Below, piece by piece: positions 51,478 to 60,790 of a stretch of 64,000 nucleotides of DNA. The stretch comes from an uncultured Sphingomonas sp. (GTDB taxonomy: Bacteria; Pseudomonadota; Alphaproteobacteria; Sphingomonadales; Sphingomonadaceae): contig NZ_CAJYTI010000017.1 in the NCBI RefSeq assembly GCF_913777625.1, forward strand, positions 1 through 64,000, in the 5' to 3' direction. The notes under the pieces were generated by a model, which was not told the DNA's origin, did not search any database, and saw only the letters and a program-made list of their open reading frames with translations. The stretch's first letter is position 1. Each line of letters begins with the position of its first letter. The position numbers and the translations under genes are program-made.

Positions 51478-52779
51478 ATGAGCGCACCTTTTCCCTGGAT
51501 CGACGTAGCGATCATCTTCGTGCTGATCGCGATCAACGGCATTTTCTCGATGTCGGAGCTGGCAATCGTCTCCGCCCGCCCGGCGCGGCTGGAGGCGCTG
51601 GCCCGGCTCGGCAATCGCGGCGCCAAGACCGCGATCGAGCTGGCCGAGGACCCCGGCAAGTTCCTCTCCACCGTCCAGATCGGCATCACGCTGATCGGCA
51701 TCGTCGCGGGTGCCTATTCGGGCGCGAGCCTGGGCGAGCCGGTCGCCAAGCGACTGGAAGCATTCGGCCTTTCCGTCGAGTTCGCGCATACGCTGGGGAT
51801 CACGCTGGTGATCGGCCTCACCACCTTCTTCTCGTTGGTGGTGGGCGAACTGGTCCCCAAGCAGTTCGCGCTGCGCTCGCCCGAGCCGATCGCCGCGGCG
51901 ATGGCGCTGCCAATGCGCTGGCTCTCCTGGGGCACCGCACCGGTTGTCTGGCTGCTCGATTCGTCGAGCGCGCTGGTGTTCCGCCTGCTGCGGTTGAAGC
52001 GCGAATCGGAAAACCGAGTCACGGCCGAGGAGCTGCACCTGATCGTGGCCGAGGCGAGCAAGTCCGGCGTGATCGAAGAGCATGAGCGCTCGATCATTTC
52101 CGGTGTCGTGCGCCTGGCCGATCGGCCGGTGCGCGAAGTGATGACGCCGCGCACCCAGGTCGACTGGCTCGATGTCGATCTCGATGGCGCCGGCATCCGC
52201 GAGGAGCTGCTCGCCACCCCGCACACCCGCCTGCCGGTGGCGGAAGGGTCGATCGACGCGGTGATCGGCGTGGTCCAGGCGCGCGACATCGCCGCCGCGC
52301 TGTTCCGCGGCGAGCCGCTCGATCTGCGCAAGCTGATGCGCAAGGCCCCCGTGCTGCCCGACCAGGTCGACGCGATGGACGCGCTCACCGCGCTCCGCCA
52401 GGCCGAGGTGCCGATGGGGCTTGTCCATGACGAATATGGCCATTTCGAAGGTATCGTGACGCCGGCCAATTTGCTGGCGGCGATCGCGGGCGAATTCGCC
52501 TCCGATTCGGAGCCCGGCGACAATCCCAACATCGTCCAGCGCGAGGACGGCTCGCTGCTCGTCGCCGGCGCGACCCCGGCCGACCAGCTCGCCGAGCGGC
52601 TCGGCATCGATCTGCCCGAGGACCGGGACTATGCCACCGTGGCGGGTCTGGCGCTGGCGGTCCTCAAGCATCTGCCGGCCGAGGGCGAGGTCTTCGCCGA
52701 ACAGGGCTGGCGCTTCGAGATCGTCGACCTCGATGGCCGCAAGATCGACAAGCTGCTGGTCAGCCGCGGCGCCGGCTGA
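51478..52779 (+). CDS. CNNM/CorB-type transporter-associated protein (DUF21-CBS-CorC_HlyC)
   Basis: A 433-residue membrane protein. An N-terminal DUF21/CNNM domain has four hydrophobic segments (IFVLIAINGIFSMSELAIVSA, ITLIGIVAGAYSGAS and later). Two CBS units follow (RPVREVMTPRTQVDWLDVD, then VPMGLVHDEYGHFEGIVTPANLL) with a C-terminal CorC_HlyC domain (RFEIVDLDGRKIDKLLV). The CNNM proteins are magnesium/sodium exchangers or regulators. The soluble CorC homologue at 39.8 kb shares the CBS-CorC part only. Confidence 0.9.
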   Translation: MSAPFPWIDVAIIFVLIAINGIFSMSELAIVSARPARLEALARLGNRGAKTAIELAEDPGKFLSTVQIGITLIGIVAGAYSGASLGEPVAKRLEAFGLSVEFAHTLGITLVIGLTTFFSLVVGELVPKQFALRSPEPIAAAMALPMRWLSWGTAPVVWLLDSSSALVFRLLRLKRESENRVTAEELHLIVAEASKSGVIEEHERSIISGVVRLADRPVREVMTPRTQVDWLDVDLDGAGIREELLATPHTRLPVAEGSIDAVIGVVQARDIAAALFRGEPLDLRKLMRKAPVLPDQVDAMDALTALRQAEVPMGLVHDEYGHFEGIVTPANLLAAIAGEFASDSEPGDNPNIVQREDGSLLVAGATPADQLAERLGIDLPEDRDYATVAGLALAVLKHLPAEGEVFAEQGWRFEIVDLDGRKIDKLLVSRGAG

Positions 52780-52803
52780 GGCGTCGCCGCCAGGGCGATG
52801 GCC

Positions 52804-54609
52804 TCACTTGCTGTCGTAGCGGATCTTCCACAGCTTGTACGGCGACCCGTCCGCGAGCGGCACCGGCTCGAGCCAATCGGGCACCTGCCCCTTGGCCAGC
52901 TGCGCGTAGAAGCCCACGGGATTGCGTGCGCGGTAGACGGTCGTCTCTGCCATGTTGGGGCAGAGCAGCAGATAGGCGGCCTTGTGCCGCGCGGCGATCG
53001 GGCGGAAGCCCTCCGCCGTGCCGGTGAAGGCGTGGTGGACGTCGAGGATCGCCTGGCCGTTGCGGTGATAGGGGCCGGCCACCGCATTGTGGTGGGTCAC
53101 CACAATCAGCCGGGGCCCGAGATCGACCTGGGTGAACATCGTCGTTGCCGGAATCGCATCGAGCGTGCGGAGCTGTGAGGTGCGGGTGCAGGCGATGTTT
53201 GCCTGACGCACCTTGTCGCTACCCGCCTTGGCGCCGTTCTTCGCCGCCCACGGCATCTTCACCCCGCTCGCGGCGATGCCCACGCCGACAAAGGCGAGCA
53301 GCGCCACGCCGATCCGCGCCCAGAGCGGGCCGCGCTGGAGCAGCAGCGGCACGAGAATCCAGATCAGGGCGGTGATCCCCGGCACGGCGAGCAGCTGCGC
53401 TCCCGGCGCCGCGCGCATCTGCCAGAGCAGCATGGCGCCGGCGAAGGCCGTGAACAACGCGATCGCGACCCAGCCGACCAGCATCGGCGTGCGCCGTGCG
53501 TTCCACACGGCGAGCAGCGCGCCGATCAGCCCCAGCACGGCGACGATCGCCACCGGTACGGCGGTGTCCGCCGGGTGCCGGTAGATCGGCCGCGCCTCGC
53601 GCACATTCGACAGCCAGACGCGGTAGAGCTCGTCCGAGACCTGCTCGGGACGCCCCAGGCATTGCGGGAAGAAATGGACGAAGCCGGCGACGATCACGCC
53701 GCCCGCCACCGCCGCCAGCGCCAGCCGCACCAGCCGCGAGGTGGGGTTGGCGAGCGTCAGCGCCACCAGCAGCGCACCGGCGGCGACCAGCACGCTGAGC
53801 CAGACCGGGGTCAGCGCGTCGCAGCGCATCGCCTGGTTGGCGTAAGACGCGAAGGCCGCGAAGCCGATCGCCGAGCCGCCGCCGAGCGTCAGGCCATAGA
53901 CCATCAGCCTGGGCCGCTCGCCCGCGTCCCAGACCCAGCGCAGGGCCAGGATCGCCCCTGCCATCGCGCAGAAGGGGAGAAGCTCGAGCCCGATCGACAG
54001 CGAGAAGGCGCTCGCCAGCCCGACGACCGCACCACCGCGGGCGCCCTTTGGATCGGCGATGCCGGCGACGGTGATCGCCAGCGCGGCGAGCTGCCAGCCA
54101 TGATGGTCGATCCGCAGCGGCGCATACATCGGCAGCGTCGTCGTGCAGGCGGTGACCAGCAGCACCAGGGCGATCGGCCAGGCGAAGGGCGAGACGAGGC
54201 GGCGGACGGTGAGCGACAGGCCGGTCATCGTGATCGAAAGCGGCAGCAGCGGCGCGATGCCGCACGCCCATTTCTCGGCGGTCGCGGTGCCGAGGAAGGG
54301 CTTGAGCAGCAGGATCAGTCCGGCGATCGGCAGGTCGACGATGCGCGACCAATGGATGTCGAATCCGCCCAGCGCCGGGTCCATCCGGTACTGGCGCAGA
54401 TCGTACCAGCCCTGTCCGGCGAGCAAGGCACGCACCTGCATCAGCCGCATATTGTCGTCGGTATCGCCCAGCGTCAGCCAGTAGATGTTCCCCTGGCGCT
54501 GCTGGAGGAACCACACGACCACACAGGCCCAGGCGACCAGCGTCCAGCCCAGCCAGTGGCGGTCGAATTCGTCTCGAAGGCGGAAAAGCCGGGTAGGGAT
54601 GGGCGTCAA
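52804..54609 (-). CDS. Polytopic membrane protein, STT3/GT-C-like glycosyltransferase
   Basis: A 601-residue protein with about a dozen hydrophobic helices. The first loop has GDTDDNMRLMQVRALLAGQGW and DIHWSRIVDLP, resembling the STT3/PglB region where acidic residues bind metal and lipid-linked sugar. A C-terminal soluble domain starts near residue 455 and contains AIPATTMFTQVDLGPRLIV. The WWDxG motif of true oligosaccharyltransferases is not seen, so protein glycosylation is only suggested. It is convergent with the CNNM gene and diverges from gtrA. Confidence 0.65.
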   Translation of the reverse strand: MTPIPTRLFRLRDEFDRHWLGWTLVAWACVVVWFLQQRQGNIYWLTLGDTDDNMRLMQVRALLAGQGWYDLRQYRMDPALGGFDIHWSRIVDLPIAGLILLLKPFLGTATAEKWACGIAPLLPLSITMTGLSLTVRRLVSPFAWPIALVLLVTACTTTLPMYAPLRIDHHGWQLAALAITVAGIADPKGARGGAVVGLASAFSLSIGLELLPFCAMAGAILALRWVWDAGERPRLMVYGLTLGGGSAIGFAAFASYANQAMRCDALTPVWLSVLVAAGALLVALTLANPTSRLVRLALAAVAGGVIVAGFVHFFPQCLGRPEQVSDELYRVWLSNVREARPIYRHPADTAVPVAIVAVLGLIGALLAVWNARRTPMLVGWVAIALFTAFAGAMLLWQMRAAPGAQLLAVPGITALIWILVPLLLQRGPLWARIGVALLAFVGVGIAASGVKMPWAAKNGAKAGSDKVRQANIACTRTSQLRTLDAIPATTMFTQVDLGPRLIVVTHHNAVAGPYHRNGQAILDVHHAFTGTAEGFRPIAARHKAAYLLLCPNMAETTVYRARNPVGFYAQLAKGQVPDWLEPVPLADGSPYKLWKIRYDSK

Positions 54610-54670
54610 AATCGCTTTCCTCGGATGCTGGCGCGCATTAGGGCGGGGCAGGGTCCAAGGGCAAGCGAGA

Positions 54671-55090
54671 GTGACGGCGGTACTGCATAGGATTGAAACA
54701 CTGCTGGAAAAGCAGGTGGTGCAGCAGCTGATCCGCTTCGTGATCGTGGGCGGCCTGTCGACGGTGGTGTACGCGGGCGTCTATTGGCCGCTTGCCACCT
54801 ATGTGATCCCACCGGTGCTGGCCTCGGTGGCGGGGTTTCTCGTCGCGGTGGTGTTCGGCTATGTCTTTCACAGCCGCTGGAGCTTCCAGGGGCACGGCGC
54901 CGAGCAGAATGCGGCGCTCAAAGTCAAGTTCTTCGTCGTGCAATCGGCGGGCATGCTGATGAACGCCGGCTTCACCTGGGTGCTCACCGGCCCCTGGGTC
55001 CATGGCCCCACCTGGTGGCCGCTGGTGCCGGCGGTGTTCGTCACGCCCTTCGCCACCTTTGCACTCAACCGTTTGTGGGTTTTCGGCTGA
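54671..55090 (+). CDS. GtrA-family membrane protein
   Basis: A 139-residue protein with four hydrophobic helices. LIRFVIVGGLSTVVYAGVYWP at the start and VFGYVFHSRWSFQ in the middle are typical of GtrA. The C-terminal PFATFALNRLWVFG matches the family ending. GtrA proteins are thought to help flip or present polyprenyl-phosphate-linked sugars. The GTG at 54671 is used because the family begins there. A methyltransferase gene starts one base after its stop. Confidence 0.88.
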   Translation: MTAVLHRIETLLEKQVVQQLIRFVIVGGLSTVVYAGVYWPLATYVIPPVLASVAGFLVAVVFGYVFHSRWSFQGHGAEQNAALKVKFFVVQSAGMLMNAGFTWVLTGPWVHGPTWWPLVPAVFVTPFATFALNRLWVFG

Positions 55091-55091
55091 A

Positions 55092-55823
55092 ATGGATCGC
55101 ATCGTTTACGACCGCATGGCGGCGCATGACTCCACCCATTGGTGGTATCGCGCCCGCCGCGACATCCTGGCCGACTATCTCGCCCGCTACGGCGCGGTGC
55201 CGAAGAACGCCAGGATTCTGGAGATCGGCTGCGGCACCGGGCACAATCTGCCGATGCTGGGCGCGTTCGGCGAGGTCGACGCGATCGAGATCGATCCCGC
55301 GGCGCGCGAAATCGCGAGTGCCCGGCTGGGCAAGCCGGTGGGTTCGTCGCCGCTACCGGACCTGACCGGAGTCGAACCGGGCAGCTATGATCTGGTCGCG
55401 GTACTCGACGTGGTCGAGCATATCGACGACGATGTGGCCGCGCTGAAGGCGATGGCACGGGTGCTCAAGCCCGGCGGCAAGATCCTGATCACCGTGCCTG
55501 CGCACCAATGGATGTGGAGCGCGCACGACGTGGTGAACCATCACAAGCGCCGCTATTCCAAGGCGACGCTGCTCGCCGCGCTGGAAAAGGCGGGGCTCAA
55601 GTGGCGCAAGCTCCGCTGGTTCAACTCGCTGCTGTTCCCGGTGGCGGTGGCCGCGCGCTTCGCCGGCAAGCTGATGGGCAAGGACGACAGCGACGATTCG
55701 CCGCCGCCGGCCGCGCTCAACAAGGCATTCGAGACGATCTTCGGGCTCGAGCGCCACCTGCTCGGCCGCCTGCCGATGCCGCCGGGCCTCTCGATCATCG
55801 TCCTGGCCGAGCCGAAGCGCTGA
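55092..55823 (+). CDS. Class I SAM-dependent methyltransferase
   Basis: A 243-residue methyltransferase. Motif I is ILEIGCGTGHNLPML, and DLVAVLDVVEHIDDDVAALKAMARVLKPGGKILITVPAHQW covers the next motifs. The N-terminal HWWYRARRDILADYL pattern is seen in methyltransferases of polysaccharide or glycolipid clusters. The ATG at 55092 follows the gtrA stop by one base, so the substrate may be the lipid-linked sugar handled by GtrA. The C-terminal half has a helix-rich part (KAFETIFGLERHLLGRLP). Confidence 0.83.
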   Translation: MDRIVYDRMAAHDSTHWWYRARRDILADYLARYGAVPKNARILEIGCGTGHNLPMLGAFGEVDAIEIDPAAREIASARLGKPVGSSPLPDLTGVEPGSYDLVAVLDVVEHIDDDVAALKAMARVLKPGGKILITVPAHQWMWSAHDVVNHHKRRYSKATLLAALEKAGLKWRKLRWFNSLLFPVAVAARFAGKLMGKDDSDDSPPPAALNKAFETIFGLERHLLGRLPMPPGLSIIVLAEPKR

Positions 55824-55877
55824 TTCGAACCGGCCCTCCCCCAGAGGCCGAGGGCAGTCGGTTATAGCCAAACACGC

Positions 55878-55972
55878 CGTCGTCTCCGCGAAGGCGGGGA
55901 TTCATTGGCGCTGATGTGGGGCTCTTTCCCCAGCGCTCAGGGCAATGGATTCCTGCCTTCGCGGGAATGACG
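55878..55972. repeat. 95-bp palindromic element, family 1 copy 2 (inverted relative to copy 1)
   Basis: Arms 55878-55907 and 55943-55972 are imperfect inverted repeats, built on CCGCGAAGGCGG and CTGCCTTCGCGG cores. The reverse complement aligns with the element at 13334-13430 through both arms and the central CGCTGGGGAAA. Flanking similarity continues towards 56015 and 55860. The gap 55824-56099 (276 bases) contains only this element and a CCCTCCCCC-rich run. Confidence 0.8.
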
Positions 55973-56099
55973 ATGGTTTTTCCAAATCCGCTGGCCCCTG
56001 GCTTCCTAGGCAATTGCCCCGGCAGGCAGGAGAGGGCCGCAGAAGGTCGATTTCGCGCGCGGGCCGGTGGCCTTCGAACTCCCCGGCCCGCGCGCAGGA

Positions 56100-57083
56100 T
56101 CAGGCGGCCCTGGTCGCCTGATCCATGAGCTTCTTCGCCAGCGCGATCGCATCGGCCTCGCTGGTCTTGCCGGCCTGGAGGTCGTCGGCGATTTCGAGCA
56201 GCCGGCTGGCGATCACAGTGCCGGTCTGCGCCGCCTCGGTGATGCGGATGCCGCCCTTGGCGTTGGCGATGCGGTCCCATTCCGCGCGGATCGCCGCCCA
56301 ATAGCCCTTGGTCGCCGCCCAATAGGCGTCCGCCGCCTTCACGTCATTGCCGTCGAAGCGGGTGTAGCTGTTGAGCACATATTCCTGGACGACCGGCTGC
56401 AACTTGCCGTCGATCACGCCCATCTTGGTATTGTCCTGCCAGTGGATCCAGCCGGTCGGGGTCGGCTGGTGGCGGTTGATGCCGAGATAGCGGTCATAGA
56501 TCGGCCCGCGCACCGCATCGCGCCGGGCGAGCGGGCGCCAGGTCCAGCCGGACCGCCAGCGCCGCACGCCGCCCTCGCTGGTCCACCGGCCCCAGCTGCC
56601 ATAGCGCGGGCTGTCGTCGACCTGGTACACGGTCTGCGACCAGCGGCCCCGGCGCATCGCCTCGGGCACCGCTTCCCATTTCCATTCGTTGGGACCGGCA
56701 TAGACGAGCACGCGGGCCGGCTCATAGTCCCAGTCCTGGCGCCAGTGCTTGATCACCATGGTCTTGCCGCCCTGCTCGACCACCAGCAGATGCTGGAGCA
56801 CGATATGGCGGCCGCTGTCCTCGATCACCCGCACCACTTCGTTGCCGCCAGAGATCGACCGGTCGATCGGGGTATAGTCGGCGCGCCAGGCGGTCGATTC
56901 CTGCATGTCGAAGCGGACCTTGAAGGTGCCCGCCATGGCGAGGATGTCGCGCCGGTCGGCCGCGAACGCGGCCTGTTCCTCGGCGGCGGTGCGTGGTTTG
57001 ACCGGGCCGTCCGCCGCCGCGGGCAGCGCTGGCACCATGGCGGCAAGGCTCAGGGCCAGCAGGCCAATATGTCGAAACTTCAT
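56100..57083 (-). CDS. Exported DUF6607 family protein
   Basis: A 327-residue periplasmic protein. The signal peptide is MKFRHIGLLALSLAAMVPALPAAA. Family features are FKVRFDMQESTAWRADYTPIDRS, HIVLQHLLVVEQGGKTMVIKHWRQDWDYE and RYGSWGRWTSEGG. Tryptophan- and arginine-rich content is pronounced. DUF6607 genes often sit next to TonB-dependent haem or iron receptors, as here (17 bases after the receptor stop), so a role in haem handling is suggested but unproven. GGAGGG precedes the ATG at 57083; the longer frame overlaps the receptor. Confidence 0.82.
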   Translation of the reverse strand: MKFRHIGLLALSLAAMVPALPAAADGPVKPRTAAEEQAAFAADRRDILAMAGTFKVRFDMQESTAWRADYTPIDRSISGGNEVVRVIEDSGRHIVLQHLLVVEQGGKTMVIKHWRQDWDYEPARVLVYAGPNEWKWEAVPEAMRRGRWSQTVYQVDDSPRYGSWGRWTSEGGVRRWRSGWTWRPLARRDAVRGPIYDRYLGINRHQPTPTGWIHWQDNTKMGVIDGKLQPVVQEYVLNSYTRFDGNDVKAADAYWAATKGYWAAIRAEWDRIANAKGGIRITEAAQTGTVIASRLLEIADDLQAGKTSEADAIALAKKLMDQATRAA

Positions 57084-57100
57084 GATGTGCCCTCCGATGG

Positions 57101-59299
57101 TCAGAAGCGGTAGCTGATCGAGACGCTGCCGTTGCGCCCCGGCTGGGTATAGGCGTCGGTGATCGCCGAGCTGGCGGCGAGGCCGCGCACGTCGTTCCAC
57201 CAGGCGTATTTCGTGTCGAACAGGTTGAAGATGCCCGCGCGCAGCGTGAGCCCCTGGGTCAGCCGGACAAAGGCGGTGGCGTCGACGATGGTGAAGGCGT
57301 CGGGCCGGTAGCAGGCGGCGGTGCACACGGCCGTCGTGGCGCTCAGCTCCTTGCGGGTGCTGTGGGTCACGCTCAGCTGGCCCCCGAATGCCCCGTCGGG
57401 CGCGCGGTAGCCGAACCCGCCGACGATCTTCGCGGGATCGACCGTCGAGAGCGACGCCCGCGCGCCGTTGCGGATCACGTCACCATCGGCATAGGCGAAG
57501 GCGAGGTTCGCGGTGAACCCGCGACCGAGCTGGGCATCCACCCGCCCTTCGATGCCGTTCACCCGCGCCTCGTCGAGGTTGATGAACTGGTACACCGCCG
57601 GGTTGGCGGGGGTGAACGCGCCGCCCACCACTTCCTGCGAGATGAAGTTGTCGTAATCCGCATGGAAGCCGGTCAGCTGCACGCGCACGCCGCCGCCGCC
57701 GAAGCGGATGCCCCCTTCCACGCTGCGGCTGGTCTCGGGCTTCAGATTGGGGTTGGGCTCGGAGCGATAGCCGAAGGCGAGGTTCTGGAAGAACTGGTTG
57801 ACCTGGCTCGGCTCGGGCGCCTTGAAGCCCTGCGCATAGTTGGCGAACAGGCTCACGTCCGGGCTCAACGCCAGCGTCGCGCCGATCTTGGGCGAGACGC
57901 GCGAGCCGCTCTGGCGCGCCGAGTTGAACGCCGGCAGCGCCGCATCCTTCTTGGGATCGAGCGCATAATGGTCGAAGCGCAGCGCCGGGAACAAGGTCAC
58001 CGGGCCGAGGCTGATCTCGTCCGAGACGAACAGGCCGGCCAGCGTGAAATCGGTGATCGGGAAGGCGCGGGTGGGATAGGTCTCGCCCGCCGGCGGCACG
58101 GTACCGTCGCGGATGCCCTCCTGGCGGGTACGGCTGGCGTCGGCGCCGACGATCAGCCGGTGGCGCAGCGCCCCCGTCTCATAGCCGAACACGATCTCGC
58201 CAGACCCGCCGAACACGCGATTGTCGAAGGTGTTCAGCCGGGTGCGGTCGGCGAGCACGGTGCGGTCCTCGGCGGAGAACTGGCGGTCCTCGGCCTGCTG
58301 CCAGTAGAGGCTCAGCCGGGTGCGCTGGATCGCGCCCTGCCCCGTCCAGGTCCAGTCGAACGCCGCGCGCTTGCGCTTCGTGCTGTCGTTGGCGGTGGTC
58401 CCGGCGACGCTGGCGCTGACGCTGGTCAGCACGTTGCTGTCGAGATGGTTGTCCAGATACTCCCCGGTCAGCCGCAGCTTGTGGCCGTTGCCGGGCGCGT
58501 AGACGATCCGGCCGAGCACCGCGTTCGAATCGCCGTCCTGCGGATTGGCCTTGGTGCGTGCCGCCCCGCTGCCGCCGACGCTGCCCTTGTTCTCCAGCTC
58601 GGCAAAGTCGCGGCGGGTATAGGCGACCATCGCCGACCAGTCGCCGCTGCGCCCGGCAAGGATGCCGGTCTCGCTCCATTCCTGATCGGACGACTGGTAG
58701 CCCGCCCGCACCAGCCCGCCCACCGACTTGCCGCCGGTCAGGAAATCGCCCGGATCGGCGGTGGTGAAGCTGATCGCGCCCGCCAGCCCGTCGCTGCCAT
58801 AGAGCGCCGACGCCGGACCGCGCAGGATCTCGACCGACTTGACCAGGCCGAGATCGACATAGTCGCCGCGCCCCACGCTCTGCGCGCCGAAGGTGAAGCC
58901 GTCGGGCACGCGCACGCCGTCGACCTGGATCAGCACGCGGTTGCCGCCGATGCCGCGGACGACGAAGCCTTCATTCCCTGCGCGCCCCGTGGTGCCTGAG
59001 GCCGCGCCGAAGCGGGCCGGCTGGCGCGGCACGCTCACGCCGGGTTCGAACCGCACCAGATCCTTGACGTCGTTCACCAGCTGGTCGGCCATCTTCTCGT
59101 CGGTGACGACGGTGACCGTGGCCGGCACCTTGCGGGTATCGGTGGCGAGCCGCGTCGCGGTGACGGTGATCGTGGCGGGATCGGGCTTGCCGTCCTCGGC
59201 GGCGCCGCGGTCCTGCTGCACCTGGGCGCCTGCCGGCACCGCAGACAGGTAGGCGAACAGGCTCGCCGCCCCGGCCAGACGAGCGATGGAATGGATCAC
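57101..59299 (-). CDS. TonB-dependent haem/haemoglobin receptor
   Basis: A 732-residue receptor. The signal peptide is MIHSIARLAGAASLFAYLSAVPAGA, followed by TonB-box-like ATITVTATRL. FVVRGIGGNRVLIQVDGVRVPD and SVEILRGPASALYGSDGLAGAISF form the plug. FKAPEPSQVNQFF and SEPNPNLKPETS correspond to the FRAP and NPNL motifs that mark haem receptors. The C-terminus is VSISYRF. The start is GTG at 59299, preceded by AGGGGAAG. The promoter and a probable iron operator lie upstream at 59324-59368. A DUF6607 gene follows. Confidence 0.9.
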   Translation of the reverse strand: MIHSIARLAGAASLFAYLSAVPAGAQVQQDRGAAEDGKPDPATITVTATRLATDTRKVPATVTVVTDEKMADQLVNDVKDLVRFEPGVSVPRQPARFGAASGTTGRAGNEGFVVRGIGGNRVLIQVDGVRVPDGFTFGAQSVGRGDYVDLGLVKSVEILRGPASALYGSDGLAGAISFTTADPGDFLTGGKSVGGLVRAGYQSSDQEWSETGILAGRSGDWSAMVAYTRRDFAELENKGSVGGSGAARTKANPQDGDSNAVLGRIVYAPGNGHKLRLTGEYLDNHLDSNVLTSVSASVAGTTANDSTKRKRAAFDWTWTGQGAIQRTRLSLYWQQAEDRQFSAEDRTVLADRTRLNTFDNRVFGGSGEIVFGYETGALRHRLIVGADASRTRQEGIRDGTVPPAGETYPTRAFPITDFTLAGLFVSDEISLGPVTLFPALRFDHYALDPKKDAALPAFNSARQSGSRVSPKIGATLALSPDVSLFANYAQGFKAPEPSQVNQFFQNLAFGYRSEPNPNLKPETSRSVEGGIRFGGGGVRVQLTGFHADYDNFISQEVVGGAFTPANPAVYQFINLDEARVNGIEGRVDAQLGRGFTANLAFAYADGDVIRNGARASLSTVDPAKIVGGFGYRAPDGAFGGQLSVTHSTRKELSATTAVCTAACYRPDAFTIVDATAFVRLTQGLTLRAGIFNLFDTKYAWWNDVRGLAASSAITDAYTQPGRNGSVSISYRF

Positions 59300-59323
59300 A
59301 AAAGCTTCCCCTGTTTTGATAAT

Positions 59324-59368
59324 GCAACTGAGTCGCAGTTGCTATATCGTTTATTGCGGTCCCGTCAA
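59324..59368 (-). promoter_or_regulatory. Haem receptor promoter with overlapping inverted repeat (candidate Fur operator)
   Basis: On the minus strand TTGACG (complement of 59363-59368), 16 bases, and TATAGC (complement of 59341-59346) form a promoter. GCAACTG (59324-59330) and CAGTTGC (59336-59342) are perfect 7-base arms with a 5-base spacer, overlapping the -10 box and the likely start site. That position would let a repressor block transcription. Fur is an attractive candidate because the gene takes up haem and a fur gene is at 32396; binding is inference. Confidence 0.6.
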
Positions 59369-59464
59369 ACCCCGCCCGTAACGATCTGCTCGCGTGGCAA
59401 GGTTGCCGCGGCAGGAACAGGCCGCCACAAGGACGGTTGCCTTTCCCGTGTCCGCGAGCCCGCC

Positions 59465-60781
59465 ATGTTCCGCCTGCCCCGCACTGCCACCGCGCCCTTT
59501 TGCCCTTCCGAGGTGCGCGGCACCGTGACGGTGCCGGCCGGCCTGCCGCCGCTCGCCAAGCTGCTGCGCTACATGGGGCCGGGACTGCTGGTGTCGGTGG
59601 GCTATATCGATCCCGGCAATTGGGCGACCGACATCGAGGCGGGCTCGCGCTATGGCTATGGCCTGCTGTTCGTGATCCTCGCGTCGAGCGCGGCGGCGAT
59701 GCTGCTCCAGTCGCTCTGCGCCCGGCTCGGCATCGCCACGGGGCGCGACCTCGCTCGACTGGTGCGCGATCGCTACTCGCCCGCCGTTGCCAGGACGCTG
59801 TGGGTGTTCGCCGAACTCGCGATCATCGCCACCGACGTGGCCGAAGTGCTGGGCAGCGCACTCGCCTTCCAGCTGCTGCTCGGCATTCCGCTATGGATCG
59901 GCGTGCTGATCACCGCGCTCGACGTGGTGATCGTGCTGAGCCTCAAGGGGCAGGGGTTCCGGCAGATGGAAGCGATCATGCTGGGGCTCGTCGGCACGGT
60001 TGCGGCCTGCTTCGTCGTCCAGCTCTTCCTGTCGCAGCCCGAGGGGGCGGCGGTGCTGGCTGGGATGGTACCGGATCCGGCCCGGCTGGCGGATCCCCAC
60101 GCGCTCTATCTTGCGATCGGCATCCTCGGCGCGACGGTGATGCCGCACAATCTCTACCTGCACAGCTCGGTGGTGCAGACGCGCGTCTCCGGGACGGACG
60201 ACGCCGCCAAGCGCGAGGCGGTGCGCTATGCCCAGATCGACATCATCGCGGCGTTGCTGGCCGCCACCTTCGTCAACGCCGCGATCCTGATCGTCGCGGC
60301 CTCGGCCTTCCACGCCAATGGCAATACCGGTGTGCACGAGATCGAGGATGCCTATCGCCTGCTCGTGCCCGCAACCGGCGCCGCGATTGCCGCGCCGTTG
60401 TTCGGCATTGCGCTACTGGCGTCGGGCCAGAGTGCGACCTTCACCGGCACGATCGCCGGCCAGGTGATCCTGGAGGGGTTCCTCGACCTCAAGATCCCCT
60501 GCTGGGTGCGCCGGCTGATCACGCGTGGTCTCGCGCTGGTGCCGGCGCTGGTGGGGGTGGTGGTGCTCGGCGATCACGCGGTGGGCAGGCTGCTGGTGCT
60601 GACCCAGGTGGTGCTGTCCGCAGGGCTGCCGTTCGCAATGGCGCCGCTGCTGCTGCTTACCGCCGACCGCCGCCTGATGGGTCGCTATGCCAGCCCGGGA
60701 TGGCTGCAGGCGCTTGGCTGGCTGCTGTTCGCGGCGATCACCGCGGCGAACCTGTGGTTGGTCGCCGCGCTGTTCGCCTGA
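59465..60781 (+). CDS. mntH: Nramp-family manganese/divalent metal transporter
   Basis: A 438-residue inner-membrane transporter for Mn(II) and Fe(II) with proton coupling. The first metal-binding helix has YIDPGNWATDIEAGS (Asp-Pro-Gly-Asn), and the sixth has MPHNLYLHSSVVQTR. About 11 helices are seen. The ATG at 59465 gives the usual length; the frame is open upstream through the intergenic region. It diverges from the haem receptor. No manganese riboswitch could be recognised in 59345-59464. Confidence 0.93.
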   Translation: MFRLPRTATAPFCPSEVRGTVTVPAGLPPLAKLLRYMGPGLLVSVGYIDPGNWATDIEAGSRYGYGLLFVILASSAAAMLLQSLCARLGIATGRDLARLVRDRYSPAVARTLWVFAELAIIATDVAEVLGSALAFQLLLGIPLWIGVLITALDVVIVLSLKGQGFRQMEAIMLGLVGTVAACFVVQLFLSQPEGAAVLAGMVPDPARLADPHALYLAIGILGATVMPHNLYLHSSVVQTRVSGTDDAAKREAVRYAQIDIIAALLAATFVNAAILIVAASAFHANGNTGVHEIEDAYRLLVPATGAAIAAPLFGIALLASGQSATFTGTIAGQVILEGFLDLKIPCWVRRLITRGLALVPALVGVVVLGDHAVGRLLVLTQVVLSAGLPFAMAPLLLLTADRRLMGRYASPGWLQALGWLLFAAITAANLWLVAALFA

Positions 60782-60790
60782 GCGTTGCGA

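Noticed and set aside
59345..59464. Manganese riboswitch before mntH
   Set aside because: No recognisable yybP-ykoY core sequence is visible in the interval.
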